Shown here: positions 43,172 through 53,667 of the stretch, piece by piece | Layout: each line of letters begins with the position of its first letter | How positions within the stretch are numbered: the first letter of the stretch is position 1 | Notes under the pieces: model-generated | The model's input: only the letters and a program-made list of their open reading frames with translations | The model's database searches: none | What the model was told of the DNA's origin: nothing | Position numbers and translations under genes: made by a program | Source of the DNA: Curvibacter gracilis ATCC BAA-807 | Lineage (GTDB): Bacteria > Pseudomonadota > Gammaproteobacteria > Burkholderiales > Burkholderiaceae_C | Reading direction: 5' to 3' | Length of the DNA: 64,000 bases | Assembly (NCBI RefSeq): GCF_000518645.1 | Contig: NZ_JADZ01000026.1 | Coordinates: 1-64,000, forward strand

Positions 43172-44251
43172 ATGAACCCCATCGCAGACGGGCACTCGCC
43201 CCTGGCCTTGCAGGTGCAGGCGCTGCTGCAGCGCGAAACCGGGCAGGTGCTCAGCCCGGCGGGCTTGAACGAGCTGCTGTCGCTCACCGGCCATGGTGGC
43301 GCCGCCTCCTGGAGCGACCCGGTGCAGCAGCGCGAGGTCACCGTGGTGCTGGCCGATCTGCGCGGCTTCACCGCGCTCACGGCCACCCAGCCTGCGGGCG
43401 TGATCATCGCCTTGCTGAACCGCTGCCTGGCCGTGTTGAGCGAAGTCATCCTGCGCCACGGCGGCACCATCGACAAGTTCATGGGCGATTCGGTGATGGC
43501 CCTGTTCGGTGCGCCGCAGGGGCGCCCGGACGACGTGGAGCGGGCCCTGGTGTGCGCGGTCGAGATGCAGCTTGCGATGGCGGGCCTGAACCGCGAGGGC
43601 CTGCAGCAGGGCCTGCCCGAGCTGTACATGGGCATCGGCATCAACACCGGCCAGGTGATTGCGGGCCGCTTCGGCTCGGCCGCCTACTCGCAGTACACGG
43701 TGATCGGTGATGAGGTCAACCTGGCCTCGCGCATCGAGTCCTTCAGCCTGCGCGGGCAGGTGCTGGTCAGCGAGCACACCTACCAGCGCTGCGCCCACCT
43801 GGTGGAGGCCTCCGGCCCCATGGAGGTGCACGTCAAGGGCAAGAGCGAAGCCGTGCGCGTGCGCGAGGTGGTGGCCATCCCGGCGCGCGGGCTGCACGTG
43901 CCGCGTGCCGAAGTGCGGCGCAGCCACCGTGTGGAGGTGCGCCTGCCTTGCACCCTGCACGAACTGCAGCACAAGGTGGTGCTGCCGCACCCCGTGGCCG
44001 CCGTGATCATCGATGTGGGCTACCACGGGCTGCAGATCGAGCTCGACCAGCCGCTGCAGCCCTTTGCCGAGCTGAAGCTGGAGTTTGCCCTGCTGCTGGT
44101 CGACTTCACCGTCAGCGATGTGTACGCCAAGGTGGTCAAGTGCCGCCCCTGCGAGGGGCGTTGGCGCGCGGGCCTGGAGTTCACCGCCATCGGGGTCGAG
44201 AGCAGCGCCCGCTTGCAGACCTTTGTCCAGCTCCTGGTGGCCGTGCGCTGA
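43172..44251 (+). CDS. Class III adenylate/guanylate cyclase fused to a PilZ-like domain
   Basis: A 359-aa cytosolic protein. The cyclase domain (about residues 50-240) has both metal Asp residues, in [12 protein letters not shown] and [13 protein letters not shown], with Lys in the base-recognition position, plus [16 protein letters not shown]. After a linker, residues 245-355 form a PilZ-like barrel with RRSHRVEV (RxxxR) and DVGYHGLQI in place of D/NxSxxG. The pair suggests nucleotide synthesis modulated by c-di-GMP, with one PilZ position substituted (Ser to Gly). Purine specificity is not proven. Confidence 0.8.
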   Translation: MNPIADGHSPLALQVQALLQRETGQVLSPAGLNELLSLTGHGGAASWSDPVQQREVTVVLADLRGFTALTATQPAGVIIALLNRCLAVLSEVILRHGGTIDKFMGDSVMALFGAPQGRPDDVERALVCAVEMQLAMAGLNREGLQQGLPELYMGIGINTGQVIAGRFGSAAYSQYTVIGDEVNLASRIESFSLRGQVLVSEHTYQRCAHLVEASGPMEVHVKGKSEAVRVREVVAIPARGLHVPRAEVRRSHRVEVRLPCTLHELQHKVVLPHPVAAVIIDVGYHGLQIELDQPLQPFAELKLEFALLLVDFTVSDVYAKVVKCRPCEGRWRAGLEFTAIGVESSARLQTFVQLLVAVR

Positions 44252-44276
44252 GGCCGCGCCAGCGCCCGGCAGGCGC

Positions 44277-44313
44277 AAAAAAGCCGCCGGCGCCCGGTGG
44301 GCTGCGGCGGCTT
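44277..44313 (-). terminator. Terminator after the YceI/cytochrome b561 genes
   Basis: A 9-bp stem AAGCCGCCG (44281-44289)/CGGCGGCTT (44305-44313) has six A on its left, giving TTTTTT on the minus strand. It serves the minus-strand operon ending at 44348. Confidence 0.75.
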
Positions 44314-44347
44314 GGTCAGGCAGGCCACTGCGAGGCCAGCGGGCCGT

Positions 44348-44923
44348 TTACTGCTTGACGGCTTCGACCTGCACCACCAGGTGCACGTTCTTCGGGAAGC
44401 CCCAGTCGATGCCGTAGTTCATGCCCCATTGGGTGCGGTCGATGGTGGCTTCGAAGTCGCCGCCGCACACTTCACGCTTGAGCATGGGGCTTTGGTAGCA
44501 GTTGAACTGCTTGGCAGTCAGCGTCAGGGGGGCGGTCTTGCCCAGCAGGGTCAGGTTGCCGGCCACGCTGGTCACCTTGTCGCCTTCGAAGCTGAACTTG
44601 TCACCCACGAACTTGAAGGTGGGGAACTGCGGTGCGTTGAACAGGTCGGCGCTTTGCAGGTGCTTGTCGAAGGCAGCGGTGCCGCTGTTGATCGAGGTGG
44701 CGTCGAAAGTGATCTCGACCTTGCCGGTCTTGGCGGCCTTGTCCAGTTGAACGGTGCCTTCCTTCTTGTCGAAACGGCCACGGTTCACGGCAGCACCGAA
44801 GTGGCTGATTTCGAAAGTCGCAAAGGTGTGGGTCGGGTCAATGCCGTAGGTGGCGGTTTCAGCCTGGGCCAGGCCGGCAGAGAGGGCGGCCGCAGCGGCC
44901 AGGGCGATCATCGAAATACGCAT
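44348..44923 (-). CDS. YceI-family periplasmic lipocalin-like protein (1)
   Basis: A 191-aa protein with a signal peptide (MRISMIALAAAAALSAGLAQA). The barrel shows the family start YGIDPTHTFATFEISHFG, repeated strands such as VEITFDATSINSGTAAFDKHL, and two Cys in NCYQSPMLKREVCGG. YceI proteins bind isoprenoid lipids such as ubiquinone precursors in the periplasm. It is the last of three co-oriented genes with a second YceI protein and a cytochrome b561. Confidence 0.92.
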   Translation of the reverse strand: MRISMIALAAAAALSAGLAQAETATYGIDPTHTFATFEISHFGAAVNRGRFDKKEGTVQLDKAAKTGKVEITFDATSINSGTAAFDKHLQSADLFNAPQFPTFKFVGDKFSFEGDKVTSVAGNLTLLGKTAPLTLTAKQFNCYQSPMLKREVCGGDFEATIDRTQWGMNYGIDWGFPKNVHLVVQVEAVKQ

Positions 44924-44991
44924 GGTTGAAAACTCCTGTTGGGAATGGGTGGAAAAAAGAAAAACAGACGGGATTCAGAGAACGGTGCGGA

Positions 44992-45570
44992 TCAGAGCTT
45001 GTTCACACCGGTCAGGGCAAACTTGAACTTCACCTGCACGTCGTCGGCCACCATGCCGGTGTCCGACCACTCGCCTTCACCGATCTTGAAGACCAGGCGC
45101 TTGATCGGCAGCACGCCGGTGGCGAGGGTGGTGGCGCCGTTCTGGGTCAGGGTCACGGGCACGACCACGTCCTGGGCATGGCCCTTGATGCTCAGCTTGC
45201 CGCTGATCTCAAACTTGCCGCCCCCCAAGCCCTTGGCCGAGGTGGACTGGAAGGTGGCCTGCGGAAACTTGGCGGTGTTGAACCAGGGGGCCTTGGGCAG
45301 CTCGGCATCGCTTTCAGGCACGCCCAGGGTGGCGCTGGCCACATCCACCGTCATGGCGATCTTGCTGGCTTCGGGCTTGGCCGGGTCGAAGCTGAGCTGG
45401 GCATCGAACTTCTTGAAGCGGCCTTCGACCGGCACGCCCATCTGCTTGCTCACAAAAACGATCTCGCTCTGGGCGGGCACCAGCTTCTGGTCGGCATGGG
45501 CGGGCGTGAAGGCGGCGATGGCGCTCAGGGCCAGGGAGGCGGCGAGGGCGCGTTTGAAAATCATGGTCAT
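44992..45570 (-). CDS. YceI-family periplasmic lipocalin-like protein (2)
   Basis: A 192-aa paralogue of the next gene, with signal peptide MIFKRALAASLALSAIAAF and cleavage near AHADQ. The YceI barrel includes SEIVFVSKQMGVPVEGRFKKF and FEISGKLSIKGHAQDVVVPVTL. AGGAG sits 6 bases before ATG 45570. The gap to the first YceI gene is 68 bp. A role with cytochrome b561 in quinone-linked electron transfer is suggested by gene order, as in other bacteria; the substrate is unproven. Confidence 0.9.
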   Translation of the reverse strand: MTMIFKRALAASLALSAIAAFTPAHADQKLVPAQSEIVFVSKQMGVPVEGRFKKFDAQLSFDPAKPEASKIAMTVDVASATLGVPESDAELPKAPWFNTAKFPQATFQSTSAKGLGGGKFEISGKLSIKGHAQDVVVPVTLTQNGATTLATGVLPIKRLVFKIGEGEWSDTGMVADDVQVKFKFALTGVNKL

Positions 45571-45650
45571 GGTTCACTCCTGTTGCGGCCCGCGGGCCGG
45601 CTGGAAAAAATGGAAATCAGAGAGCCGAAAAAGGGGGACGGGGGCGTGCT

Positions 45651-46217
45651 TCAGCCACGGCCCGGCAGCATGCGGTTGATCAGGCCGTCACGGTCGATCA
45701 ACTGGTGCTTGAACGCCGCCGCCACGTGCAGCGCAGCCAGGCCGGCCAGGGCCCAGGCGGCGATTTCGTGCCAGGGCTTGATCAGCTCGGCCAGTGCCTT
45801 GTCGGGGCCGACCAGGTCAGGCAGAGGCAGCACGCCGAACAACACCACCGGAAAGCCCGCAGCCGAGCTGTAGGCCCAGCCAATCAGCGGCACGGCAAAG
45901 AACAGCAGGTACAGCAGGTGGTGCGTGCCATGGTGGGCCACGCGCTGCCAGGCCGGCATGGCCTGTTCGATGGCCGCCGGCAGCTCAGGCGGGCGGTGGG
46001 TGATGCGCCACAGCAGCCGCAGCACCGACAGGATCAGGATCGACATGCCGGCCCATTTGTGCCAGCTGTAGTACTTGAGGCGTTGGGGAGAGAAAGGCAG
46101 ATCGGCCATGTACAGGCCGAGGCAGAAGGTGCCCAGCAGCGCAGCCGCCAGCAGCCAGTGCAGGGCCATGGCCAGCGCGCTGTAGCGCTGGGGAGAGCCG
46201 TTTGAAACAGAGGTCAT
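45651..46217 (-). CDS. Cytochrome b561
   Basis: A 188-aa di-heme inner-membrane protein with four membrane helices. Heme-ligand His residues are visible in MALHWLLAAALL, YYSWHKWAGMSIL, HHGTHHLLYLLFF and ALHVAAAFKHQLIDRDG. It can oxidise quinol or pass electrons from superoxide or periplasmic donors. It leads the b561-YceI-YceI gene set, a recurrent association. An ATG at 46217 gives the usual hydrophilic start NGSPQRYSALAM. Confidence 0.9.
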   Translation of the reverse strand: MTSVSNGSPQRYSALAMALHWLLAAALLGTFCLGLYMADLPFSPQRLKYYSWHKWAGMSILILSVLRLLWRITHRPPELPAAIEQAMPAWQRVAHHGTHHLLYLLFFAVPLIGWAYSSAAGFPVVLFGVLPLPDLVGPDKALAELIKPWHEIAAWALAGLAALHVAAAFKHQLIDRDGLINRMLPGRG

Positions 46218-46387
46218 GGATGAAACCCGGATTGAAGACGGTGTGTGGACTGTTTGATCAACAACAAGTTCCTGAACTGTCTGCAGTGTAGGAAGCGGGT
46301 TTGCCTCCGGGTTTCAGCGTGATTGACGCTTCAATTCAAAAAAATTGAATGCCCAGCGGCTGCAGCTGGGGGATGGGCGGCTCGTCC

Positions 46388-47665
46388 TCAGGGGCAGAGC
46401 GCTGCGTTGCGCCAGGCCGCGGCGGCGGCGGGCTCGTCGCCACGGCGCTCGGCCAGCAGGGCCAGGGCGCGCCAGGCGTTGCGCTGCATGGGGCCGGCTT
46501 CCAGGTGCTGGCTGGCCTGGGTCAGCAATTGCTGGGCCTTGCCCCACAGCTGGCGCTTCAGGCAGGCCACGCCGGCCAGGTACTCCAGCCGGGCGTTGCG
46601 CGGGTTGGCCTGCTGGGCATTCTCGATGCGCGCCAGCCACGGGGCATCCAGCGATTCCATGCTGTTTTCCAGGGCCTCGACCAATTTCTGCTGCAGGTGC
46701 TCCGGCAGCGAGTCGGGCAGGCTGACCATGCGCTCCCACACCGGCAGCAGCCAGTGGCGGGCGTGTGCGTCGTCGCCGCCGAGTTGGCTCAGGCGGTGCG
46801 CGGCCTGCAGGGCCAGCTCGGGCATCTGGCGTTCTGCCGGGTCGAGCTGCTGCCAGACCTGTTGCAGCTGGGCCGGGTCGTGGGCCGAGTTCAGCAGTTC
46901 GGCCGCCAGCCCGCGCACGATGCTCTGCGCGGCCGCAGTGGAGAAGGCGCGGTGCTTGGCCAGCAGGCGGGCGGTTTCGAGGGCCATCAGGGTCTGGCCG
47001 GCCAGGCGCGCGGCCTTGAGCCGGGTGCGCAGCGCGATGGTGCGCCGCGAGGCGCCCTGGGGCAGCTCTTCGAGCCGGGCCAGGGCCCCGGAGGCGTCGC
47101 GGTCGTCCAGCATCCAGCGCGCCGAGCGCAGTTGGGCGCCTTCGTGCAGCTCCTGGGTCTGGGCGTTCTGGCGCAGCGCGGTTTCCTCCAGCGCCTGGCG
47201 CAGGTGCTCGTCGCGCCGGTTGCGGTCTTGCAGCGCGTGGGCGCCGTCGGCGGCCACCAGGTGGGCCAGGGTGCGCAGCTGGAGGCCGGCGCCGCCGTAA
47301 TGGGCGCTGGCGCTCAGCGACTGCTCCTGGGCCAGTGCCGCCTCGGCGGCCTTGCTGGCCCGCACGAAACGGCCCGACAGCAGATGGGTCATGGCGTCCA
47401 GCAGGGCGCCGTGCATGGCGCGCTCTTTCTGCTGCAGGCGCCAGCGGCGTGCCTGGTGGGGCATTTCGAACAGGGCGGCCAGGGCCTGCAGGGCCGCATG
47501 CAGGACCACGAAGCCGCCGACCAGCAGCAGCAACACCATGTTCAGGGACAGGTCGATCCGGTAGGGCGGCCAGAACAGGGTCACCGTGCCCTGGTTGTTG
47601 CCGGCAAACAAGGCCATGGCGACGGCAATGCCGAACAGGGCCAGAAACCACAAGGCTGCGCGCAT
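46388..47665 (-). CDS. hemY: HemY-type TPR membrane protein
   Basis: A 425-aa protein with two N-terminal membrane helices (LWFLALFGIAVAMALFAG and LNMVLLLLVGGFVVLH) and a helical tetratricopeptide region in the rest, as in proteobacterial HemY. It is linked to late porphyrin synthesis by gene order (hemC-hemD-hemX-hemY), but its biochemical role is unsettled and it is not the Gram-positive protoporphyrinogen oxidase of the same name. It follows hemX by 16 bp. Confidence 0.9.
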   Translation of the reverse strand: MRAALWFLALFGIAVAMALFAGNNQGTVTLFWPPYRIDLSLNMVLLLLVGGFVVLHAALQALAALFEMPHQARRWRLQQKERAMHGALLDAMTHLLSGRFVRASKAAEAALAQEQSLSASAHYGGAGLQLRTLAHLVAADGAHALQDRNRRDEHLRQALEETALRQNAQTQELHEGAQLRSARWMLDDRDASGALARLEELPQGASRRTIALRTRLKAARLAGQTLMALETARLLAKHRAFSTAAAQSIVRGLAAELLNSAHDPAQLQQVWQQLDPAERQMPELALQAAHRLSQLGGDDAHARHWLLPVWERMVSLPDSLPEHLQQKLVEALENSMESLDAPWLARIENAQQANPRNARLEYLAGVACLKRQLWGKAQQLLTQASQHLEAGPMQRNAWRALALLAERRGDEPAAAAAWRNAALCP

Positions 47666-47681
47666 GGTGGGCCTCTTTTCC

Positions 47682-48788
47682 TCAGCGGCCCGCGGCGGCG
47701 GTGGCCAGCGCGGTCAGGGTTTCGTCCAGGCGCGGCAACTCCACCGCCTTGAGCTGGCCTTGCAGCTGCTGCAAAAGGGTGGCTGCGCTCTGGGTGCGGC
47801 GCGAGGCCGGGTCGAAATACTTGTTGATCTGGGTGGCGGCGGCGGCCAGGTCGGCGCGGGCCGATTCGGTCTGGCGGGCCAGCACGCCCAGGCGGGCGTT
47901 GAGCAACTTCAGCTTGAGGTTCTCACGCAGGAAAAAGCTCTGCTCGGGCGCCAGCAGGGCGGCCTCGGGCTGGTCGATGCGGCTCACGCGCACCAGGTTG
48001 CGCATCTCGTCGCGCACCAGGGCCAGGGCCTTGCCGGCGGTGTTGTCCCACCAGTCCTGGGCCTGGGCTGCGGCGCCGGCCGGCGCGCTGCCGTTGGCGG
48101 GCGGGGCGGGGCGGCGCCCCGGGGCGTTGGCCACGGCATTGAGCACGGGCAGTTCGTCGACCTGGCGGGCCAGCTCGTCCAGGCGGGCCAGCAGGCCGGG
48201 CGTGTCGGTCACGCTGGCCGACTTGATGCGGTCGCTGTCGTGCTGGATGGCGCGCTGCAAGGGGGCCAGCCGGGGCTGGGCCGCCCGGGCGATGCGCTGG
48301 TCGGCGGTCTTGAGGGCGGCCAGCATGGGCTCGACGCTGCCGGTCAGCTGGGCCTGCTGCTGGGCCAGGCGCAGCGAGGACTCGATGTCGACCACCAGGT
48401 TCTCGTCGCGCGAGCGCGACAGGCTTTGCATCAGCTCTTCGAGCTGGGTGCGCTGCAGGGCCACTTCGCTGAGCCGGGTTTCATTGAGGCTGACCCGGGC
48501 CGAGGCATCGCGTGCCAGCTCCTGGGCCTGACGGGCCAGGGCGCGGGCTTCGATGGCCTGGCTGCTGCTGTCGGCAGACTGGCGGGCCAGCTGCTCCTGC
48601 AGGTTGCCGATCTTCTGCCACAGCGAAACGCTGGCCACCAGGGCCAGGCCGGCCACGGCCAGAGCGGCCCAGGTCAAGGCCTGGCCGGGCCGGCTGCGGG
48701 CGGCGCGCGGCGCTGCCGGCGCGTGTGCGGCGGGCTGGGGCTGACGGGACTCGTCGGGCGGGGTGTCGATCGGGGGCACAGAACTCAT
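47682..48788 (-). CDS. hemX: HemX membrane protein
   Basis: A 368-aa protein with a Pro/Ala-rich cytosolic start, one membrane helix ([21 protein letters not shown]), a long coiled coil ([21 protein letters not shown]) and a C-terminal helical domain. It is often labelled uroporphyrinogen-III C-methyltransferase, but no SAM-methyltransferase motif is present. Its start overlaps the hemD stop by 4 bp (ATGA). Confidence 0.88.
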   Translation of the reverse strand: MSSVPPIDTPPDESRQPQPAAHAPAAPRAARSRPGQALTWAALAVAGLALVASVSLWQKIGNLQEQLARQSADSSSQAIEARALARQAQELARDASARVSLNETRLSEVALQRTQLEELMQSLSRSRDENLVVDIESSLRLAQQQAQLTGSVEPMLAALKTADQRIARAAQPRLAPLQRAIQHDSDRIKSASVTDTPGLLARLDELARQVDELPVLNAVANAPGRRPAPPANGSAPAGAAAQAQDWWDNTAGKALALVRDEMRNLVRVSRIDQPEAALLAPEQSFFLRENLKLKLLNARLGVLARQTESARADLAAAATQINKYFDPASRRTQSAATLLQQLQGQLKAVELPRLDETLTALATAAAGR

Positions 48789-49582
48789 GTCAGGGATTCT
48801 ATCGAGGCCGCCACGTCATCCAGCGTCGGCCGCGTGGCATGGACCTGGCCGAAGCCGGCGCGGGCGGCTGCTTCGGCGATGCGCGGGTGCGTCACCAGGG
48901 CGCGGGCCCGCTCCCAGCCGGCCTCGGGCAACCAGCTCTGCAGGTTGCGCACCGCCTCCGAACTGCTGAACAGCCAGACCGTGCCATCGCTGGCCGCCGC
49001 CAGGGCGCGCTCGCGCAAGACCCCACCGTGGGCCGGCGGGCGGCGTTCGTAGGCCACGTGGTGGCTGACCTGGCCGCCGGCCTCGGTGATGCGCTGGCTC
49101 AGCCATTCACGCCCGGAACCCTGGCCGGCCTGCTCCGGGGGCAGGGCGGCGGCGGGGTCGGCGGGGGCGTCGACGCCGCGCACGATCAGCACCGGGTCGC
49201 CGGGGCGGATCTGCGCCTGCACCAGGGGCCACAGGTGTTCCGAGTCGAACTGGCCGGCTTCGGCGGGCGGGGTGGCAATGCGCTCGGGGGGCACGCCGGC
49301 GGCCAGCAGGGCGCGGGCCGTGCCCGGCCCGGGGGCCCAGCAGTGGGCCTGAATCAGGCAGGCCTGGGCGCCGGGCGTGCTGGCAAAGTGCTGCACCGCA
49401 TTGCCGCTGACGAACATCAGGGCCCGCCAGCGGGTTTGGGTCAGGTGCTGCAGGCCAGCGCGCGGGGCGGCGATCTCGATCAGGGGCAGGGCCTCGGCCT
49501 GCAGGCCGCGCAGGCCCAGTTGCCGGGCCCAGTCACTGGCCTCGGGCTCGGGCCGGGTGACCAGGACGCGCGGGGCGGGCAT
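48785..49582 (-). CDS. hemD: Uroporphyrinogen-III synthase
   Basis: Cyclises hydroxymethylbilane with D-ring inversion. The 265-aa protein begins [17 protein letters not shown], includes [12 protein letters not shown], and ends with [16 protein letters not shown] and [17 protein letters not shown], all of the two-lobed HemD type. The family is poorly conserved, so gene order between hemC and hemX is important support. It starts 24 bp after hemC. Confidence 0.9.
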   Translation of the reverse strand: MPAPRVLVTRPEPEASDWARQLGLRGLQAEALPLIEIAAPRAGLQHLTQTRWRALMFVSGNAVQHFASTPGAQACLIQAHCWAPGPGTARALLAAGVPPERIATPPAEAGQFDSEHLWPLVQAQIRPGDPVLIVRGVDAPADPAAALPPEQAGQGSGREWLSQRITEAGGQVSHHVAYERRPPAHGGVLRERALAAASDGTVWLFSSSEAVRNLQSWLPEAGWERARALVTHPRIAEAAARAGFGQVHATRPTLDDVAASIESLT

Positions 49583-49606
49583 GGGGTGACAGGTGTTCAG
49601 GGGGTG

Positions 49607-50575
49607 TCAGGGCGTGTCAGGCGTGGGCAGCACGCGGCGTGCGCCACCGGCTTGCAGCAGCTCGGCCACTTCGTCGCCCAGTTCGGCGGCGCTGGCCAGC
49701 GAATCCAGGCTGCGCTGGCCACTGGCGCGCACCAGGGCCACGCTGGCGCTGTCCGGGTCGCCCCAGGCGGCGCGCAGGCGCAGCTCGTCGCCATGCCATT
49801 CGCCGTGGGCGGCCAGGGGCATGGAGCAGCTGCCGCCCATGGCGCGGCTGATGGCGCGTTCGGCCGTCACGGTGAGCCAGGTGCGGGGGTGGGCCAGCGG
49901 GGCCAGTGCCGCACGCAGGTCGGCGCGCCCGCTGCGGATCTCGATGCCCAGGGCGCCCTGGCCGGCGGCCGGCAGCATGTGGTCGGGCTCGAACACGGTG
50001 CGGATGCGTGCGGCCAGGCCCAGGCGCTTCAGGCCGGCGGCCGCCAGCACGATGCCGGCGTACTGGCCGTCGTCGAGCTTCTTGAGTCGGGTGTCGAGGT
50101 TGCCGCGCAGGGGCTCGATGCGCAGGTCGGGGCGCAGCGCGCGCAGCAGCACCGTGCGGCGCAGGCTGGAAGTGCCCACCACGGCGCCTTCGGGCAGCTC
50201 GTGCAGCGAGGCGTATTGGGGCGACACAAAGGCGTCGCGCGGGTCTTCGCGCTCCATCACGCAGGCCAGCTCGAAACCCTCGGGCAGGTCCATGGGCACA
50301 TCCTTGAGCGAATGCACGGCGATGTCGGCGCGGCCTTCTTCGAGGGCCACCTCGAGTTCTTTGACGAACAGGCCCTTGCCGCCCACCTTGGACAGCGAGC
50401 GGTCCAGGATCTGGTCGCCCTTGGTGGTCATGCCCAGCAGGGTCACGGTGTGGCCGTGTGCCTCCAGCAGCGCCTTGACGTGTTCGGCCTGCCACAGGGC
50501 GAGCCGGCTTTCGCGCGTGGCGATCACGATCGGAGCAGGATGGGGTGCGACGATGGGGGCGGCTGGCTGGCTCAA
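49607..50575 (-). CDS. hemC: Hydroxymethylbilane synthase (porphobilinogen deaminase)
   Basis: Polymerises four porphobilinogens. The 322-aa protein has [57 protein letters not shown] and the cofactor-binding Cys in [12 protein letters not shown]. It is the first gene of the hemCDXY operon and divergent from ppc, with 132 bp between starts, the common betaproteobacterial arrangement. Confidence 0.95.
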   Translation of the reverse strand: MSQPAAPIVAPHPAPIVIATRESRLALWQAEHVKALLEAHGHTVTLLGMTTKGDQILDRSLSKVGGKGLFVKELEVALEEGRADIAVHSLKDVPMDLPEGFELACVMEREDPRDAFVSPQYASLHELPEGAVVGTSSLRRTVLLRALRPDLRIEPLRGNLDTRLKKLDDGQYAGIVLAAAGLKRLGLAARIRTVFEPDHMLPAAGQGALGIEIRSGRADLRAALAPLAHPRTWLTVTAERAISRAMGGSCSMPLAAHGEWHGDELRLRAAWGDPDSASVALVRASGQRSLDSLASAAELGDEVAELLQAGGARRVLPTPDTP

Positions 50576-50707
50576 GCTCGTAACCTTTTTGTAATCTTCA
50601 AGCGGTCTTGGATGCTAGCATGCCCCGCATTCCACTCCGAGCCGACCGCCCGTCCCTGGGCGCCCGGCTCCCACCCGCGCCCGCCACACCCTCTTGGAGA
50701 CAGACGC

Positions 50708-53530
50708 ATGAAACGATCCGACAAGGACCAGCCCCTGATTGACGACATCCGCCTCTTGGGGCGCATCCTGGGGGACGTGATCCGGGAGCAGGAGGGCGTG
50801 GCCGCCTACGAACTGGTGGAACAGGTGCGCAAGCTGTCGGTGGCCTTCCGCCGCGATGCCGACCAGGAGGCCGACCGGGCGCTGAAGAAGCTGCTGAAGT
50901 CGCTGTCGGGCGACCAGACCGTGAGCGTGATCCGCGCCTTCACCTATTTCAGTCACCTGGCCAACCTGGCCGAAGACCGGCACCACATCCGCCGCCGCAC
51001 CGTGCACGAGCGCGCCGGCGACACGCAGGAGGGCAGCATCGAAGTGGCCATGGCGCGCCTGCGCTGGGCCGGCATCGCCCCCAAGACCATCTCGCAGACC
51101 CTGGCGCAGAGCTATGTGGCGCCGGTGCTCACCGCCCACCCGACCGAGGTGCAGCGCAAGAGCATCCTGGACGCCGAGCGCGACATTGCGCAGCTGCTGA
51201 CGGCGCGCGACGAGATCCGGCTGCGTGCCCTGGTCTACAACACCTCCAAGGATGCCCTCACCCCGCGCGAGCTGGCCGCCAACGAGGCCTTGCTGCGGGC
51301 CCGCGTGATGCAGCTGTGGCACACCCGGCTGCTGCGCTACTCCAAGCTCACCGTGGCCGACGAGATCGAGAACGCACTGAGCTACTACGAAGCCACCTTC
51401 CTGCGCGAGATCCCCAAGCTGTATGCCGACCTGGAGCGCGAGCTGGGCAACCACCCGGTGGCCACCTTCTTCCGCATGGGGCAGTGGATCGGCGGCGACC
51501 GCGACGGCAACCCCAATGTCAGCGCTGCCACGCTGGAGTACGCGCTCAAGCGCCAGGCCGAGGTGGCGCTGCGCCACTACCTGACCGAGGTGCACTACCT
51601 GGGGGGTGAGCTGTCGATGTCGGCCCGCCTGGTGGGCGTGACGCCCGAGATGCAGGCCCTGGCCGAGCGCTCGCCCGACACCAATGAACACCGCCAGGAC
51701 GAGCCCTACCGCCGCGCCCTGACCGGCGTCTACGCCCGCCTGGCCGCCAGCCTGAAGGACCTGACCGGGGGCGATGCCGCCCGCCACGCCGTGGCGCCGC
51801 AGAACGCCTACCCCGATGCGGCCGATTTTCTGGCCGATCTGCGCGTGATCGAGGCCTCTTTGAACGCCCACCATGGCGAGGCCCTGGTCAACGAGCGCCT
51901 GCACCCGCTGATCCGCGCGGTCGAGGTGTTCGGCTTTCACCTGGCCACGGTCGATCTGCGCCAGAGCTCGGACAAGCACGAAGAGGTGGTGGCCGAGCTG
52001 CTGGCCACGGCCCGCATCGAGCCCGACTACAGCAGCCTGCAGGAGGCGGCCAAGCGCGCCCTGCTGGTCAAGCTGCTCAACGACGCCCGCCCGTTGCGCG
52101 TGATGGGGGCCAGCTATTCGGCCCATGCCCGCAGCGAGCTGGCCATCTTCGAGGCGGCCCGCGTGATGCGCCAGCGTTATGGCCACCAGGCCATCCGCCA
52201 CTACATCATCAGCCACACCGAGACCGTCAGCGATCTGCTGGAGGTGATGCTGCTGCAAAAAGAGGTGGGCCTGGTGCGCGGCCTGCTGCAGGAGACCACG
52301 GCCGGCGTGACGCCCGCCGTCAGCGACCTGATCGTGGTGCCCTTGTTCGAGACCATCGAAGACCTGCGCAATGCCGCGCCCATCATGCGCGAGTTCTATG
52401 CCCTGCCGGGCATGGCCGAACTGGTGCAGCGCAGCGGTGGCGAGCAGGACATCATGCTGGGCTACTCCGACAGCAACAAGGATGGCGGCATCTTCACCAG
52501 CAACTGGGAGCTCTACCGCGCCGAGATCGCCCTGGTCGAGCTGTTCGAGGAACTGGCCGCCAGCCATGGCATCCAGCTGCGCATGTTCCATGGCCGTGGC
52601 GGCACGGTGGGGCGCGGCGGTGGCCCGAGCTACCAGGCCATCCTGGCCCAGCCCCCCGGCACGGTGCGTGGCCAGATCCGCCTGACCGAGCAGGGCGAGG
52701 TGATCGGCTCGAAGTACGCCAACCCCGAGATCGGCCGGCGCAACCTCGAGACCCTGGTCGCCGCCACCCTGGAAGCCACGTTGCTGCAGCCCACCAAGCC
52801 CGCCACCAAGGCCTTCCATCAGGCCGCGGCCGAGCTGTCGCAGGCCAGCATGGGGGCTTACCGGGCCCTGGTCTACGAAACCAACGGCTTCACCGACTAT
52901 TTCTTCGGCTCCACCCCGATCCGTGAGATTGCCGAGCTCAACATCGGCTCGCGCCCGGCTTCGCGCAAGGCCAGCCAGCGCATTGAAGACCTGCGCGCCA
53001 TCCCCTGGGGCTTCAGCTGGGGCCAGTGCCGCCTCACCTTGCCGGGCTGGTTCGGTTTCGGTTCGGCCGTCGAGGCCTTCCTGGCCCGCCCGGCCGCTGC
53101 CGGCAAGGACGGTCGCAAGGAGGCGCTGGCCCTGCTGCAACGCATGTACCGCCAGTGGCCCTTCTTCCGCACCCTGCTGTCGAACATGGACATGGTGCTG
53201 GCCAAGAGCGATCTGGCCCTGGCCTCGCGCTATGCCGAACTGGTGAGCGATTCGCGCCTGCGCAAGAAGGTGTTCACCATGATCGAGGCCGAATGGCACC
53301 GCACCGCCGAGGCCCTGACCCAGATCACCGGCGACAAGCAGCGCCTGGCGCACAACGAGGCGCTGGCGCGCTCCATCCGGCACCGCTTCCCCTACATCGA
53401 CCCGCTGCACCACCTGCAGGTCGAACTGGTGCGGCGTTACCGCTCGGGCAGCGAGTCGGACGAGCGCGTGCAGACCGGTATCCACATCTCCATCAACGGG
53501 ATTGCGGCCGGTTTGCGCAACACCGGTTGA
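50708..53530 (+). CDS. ppc: Phosphoenolpyruvate carboxylase
   Basis: Anaplerotic formation of oxaloacetate from PEP and bicarbonate. The 940-aa protein has the catalytic His in [15 protein letters not shown], the second signature [12 protein letters not shown], the Gly-rich loop [16 protein letters not shown] and a C-terminal [15 protein letters not shown] 50708 follows GGAGACAGA. Much longer open frames in this region are read-through upstream and antisense artefacts of high GC. Confidence 0.97.
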   Translation: MKRSDKDQPLIDDIRLLGRILGDVIREQEGVAAYELVEQVRKLSVAFRRDADQEADRALKKLLKSLSGDQTVSVIRAFTYFSHLANLAEDRHHIRRRTVHERAGDTQEGSIEVAMARLRWAGIAPKTISQTLAQSYVAPVLTAHPTEVQRKSILDAERDIAQLLTARDEIRLRALVYNTSKDALTPRELAANEALLRARVMQLWHTRLLRYSKLTVADEIENALSYYEATFLREIPKLYADLERELGNHPVATFFRMGQWIGGDRDGNPNVSAATLEYALKRQAEVALRHYLTEVHYLGGELSMSARLVGVTPEMQALAERSPDTNEHRQDEPYRRALTGVYARLAASLKDLTGGDAARHAVAPQNAYPDAADFLADLRVIEASLNAHHGEALVNERLHPLIRAVEVFGFHLATVDLRQSSDKHEEVVAELLATARIEPDYSSLQEAAKRALLVKLLNDARPLRVMGASYSAHARSELAIFEAARVMRQRYGHQAIRHYIISHTETVSDLLEVMLLQKEVGLVRGLLQETTAGVTPAVSDLIVVPLFETIEDLRNAAPIMREFYALPGMAELVQRSGGEQDIMLGYSDSNKDGGIFTSNWELYRAEIALVELFEELAASHGIQLRMFHGRGGTVGRGGGPSYQAILAQPPGTVRGQIRLTEQGEVIGSKYANPEIGRRNLETLVAATLEATLLQPTKPATKAFHQAAAELSQASMGAYRALVYETNGFTDYFFGSTPIREIAELNIGSRPASRKASQRIEDLRAIPWGFSWGQCRLTLPGWFGFGSAVEAFLARPAAAGKDGRKEALALLQRMYRQWPFFRTLLSNMDMVLAKSDLALASRYAELVSDSRLRKKVFTMIEAEWHRTAEALTQITGDKQRLAHNEALARSIRHRFPYIDPLHHLQVELVRRYRSGSESDERVQTGIHISINGIAAGLRNTG

Positions 53531-53605
53531 GGGTGTGATGGAGGGCGCCCCGGCCGGCTGAAGGCCGCTTGGGTGCACACTGGCGCGCAAATTGCAGTGA
53601 AACAC

Positions 53606-53628
53606 AGCAGGCCCTCGGGCCTGCTTTT
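53606..53628 (+). terminator. Terminator of ppc
   Basis: A perfect 8-bp stem AGCAGGCC/GGCCTGCT with loop CTCG, followed by TTTTG. Confidence 0.85.
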
Positions 53629-53667
53629 GTTCTGGGCGTTTCTGTTTTTTGCAACAAGGTATTCATC

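Noticed and set aside
42091-43647. Upstream extension of the valS frame
   Set aside because: Overlaps the divergent barrel-protein gene and has no synthetase-like sequence.
46329-46348. AT-rich hairpin TTCAATT/AATTGAA after hemY as terminator
   Set aside because: No GC in the stem and no clear T run beyond it in the hemY direction; too weak to call.
47682-48788. HemX as a uroporphyrinogen-III methyltransferase
   Set aside because: No SAM-binding motif; membrane helix plus coiled coil only, so the enzymatic name was not used.
48512-50707. Very long upstream extension of ppc
   Set aside because: Antisense to hemD and hemC; the ppc family start with a ribosome site is at 50708.
50615-53605. 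Open frame of about 996 codons on the minus strand
   Set aside because: Mirror of ppc, low-complexity composition, no motif.
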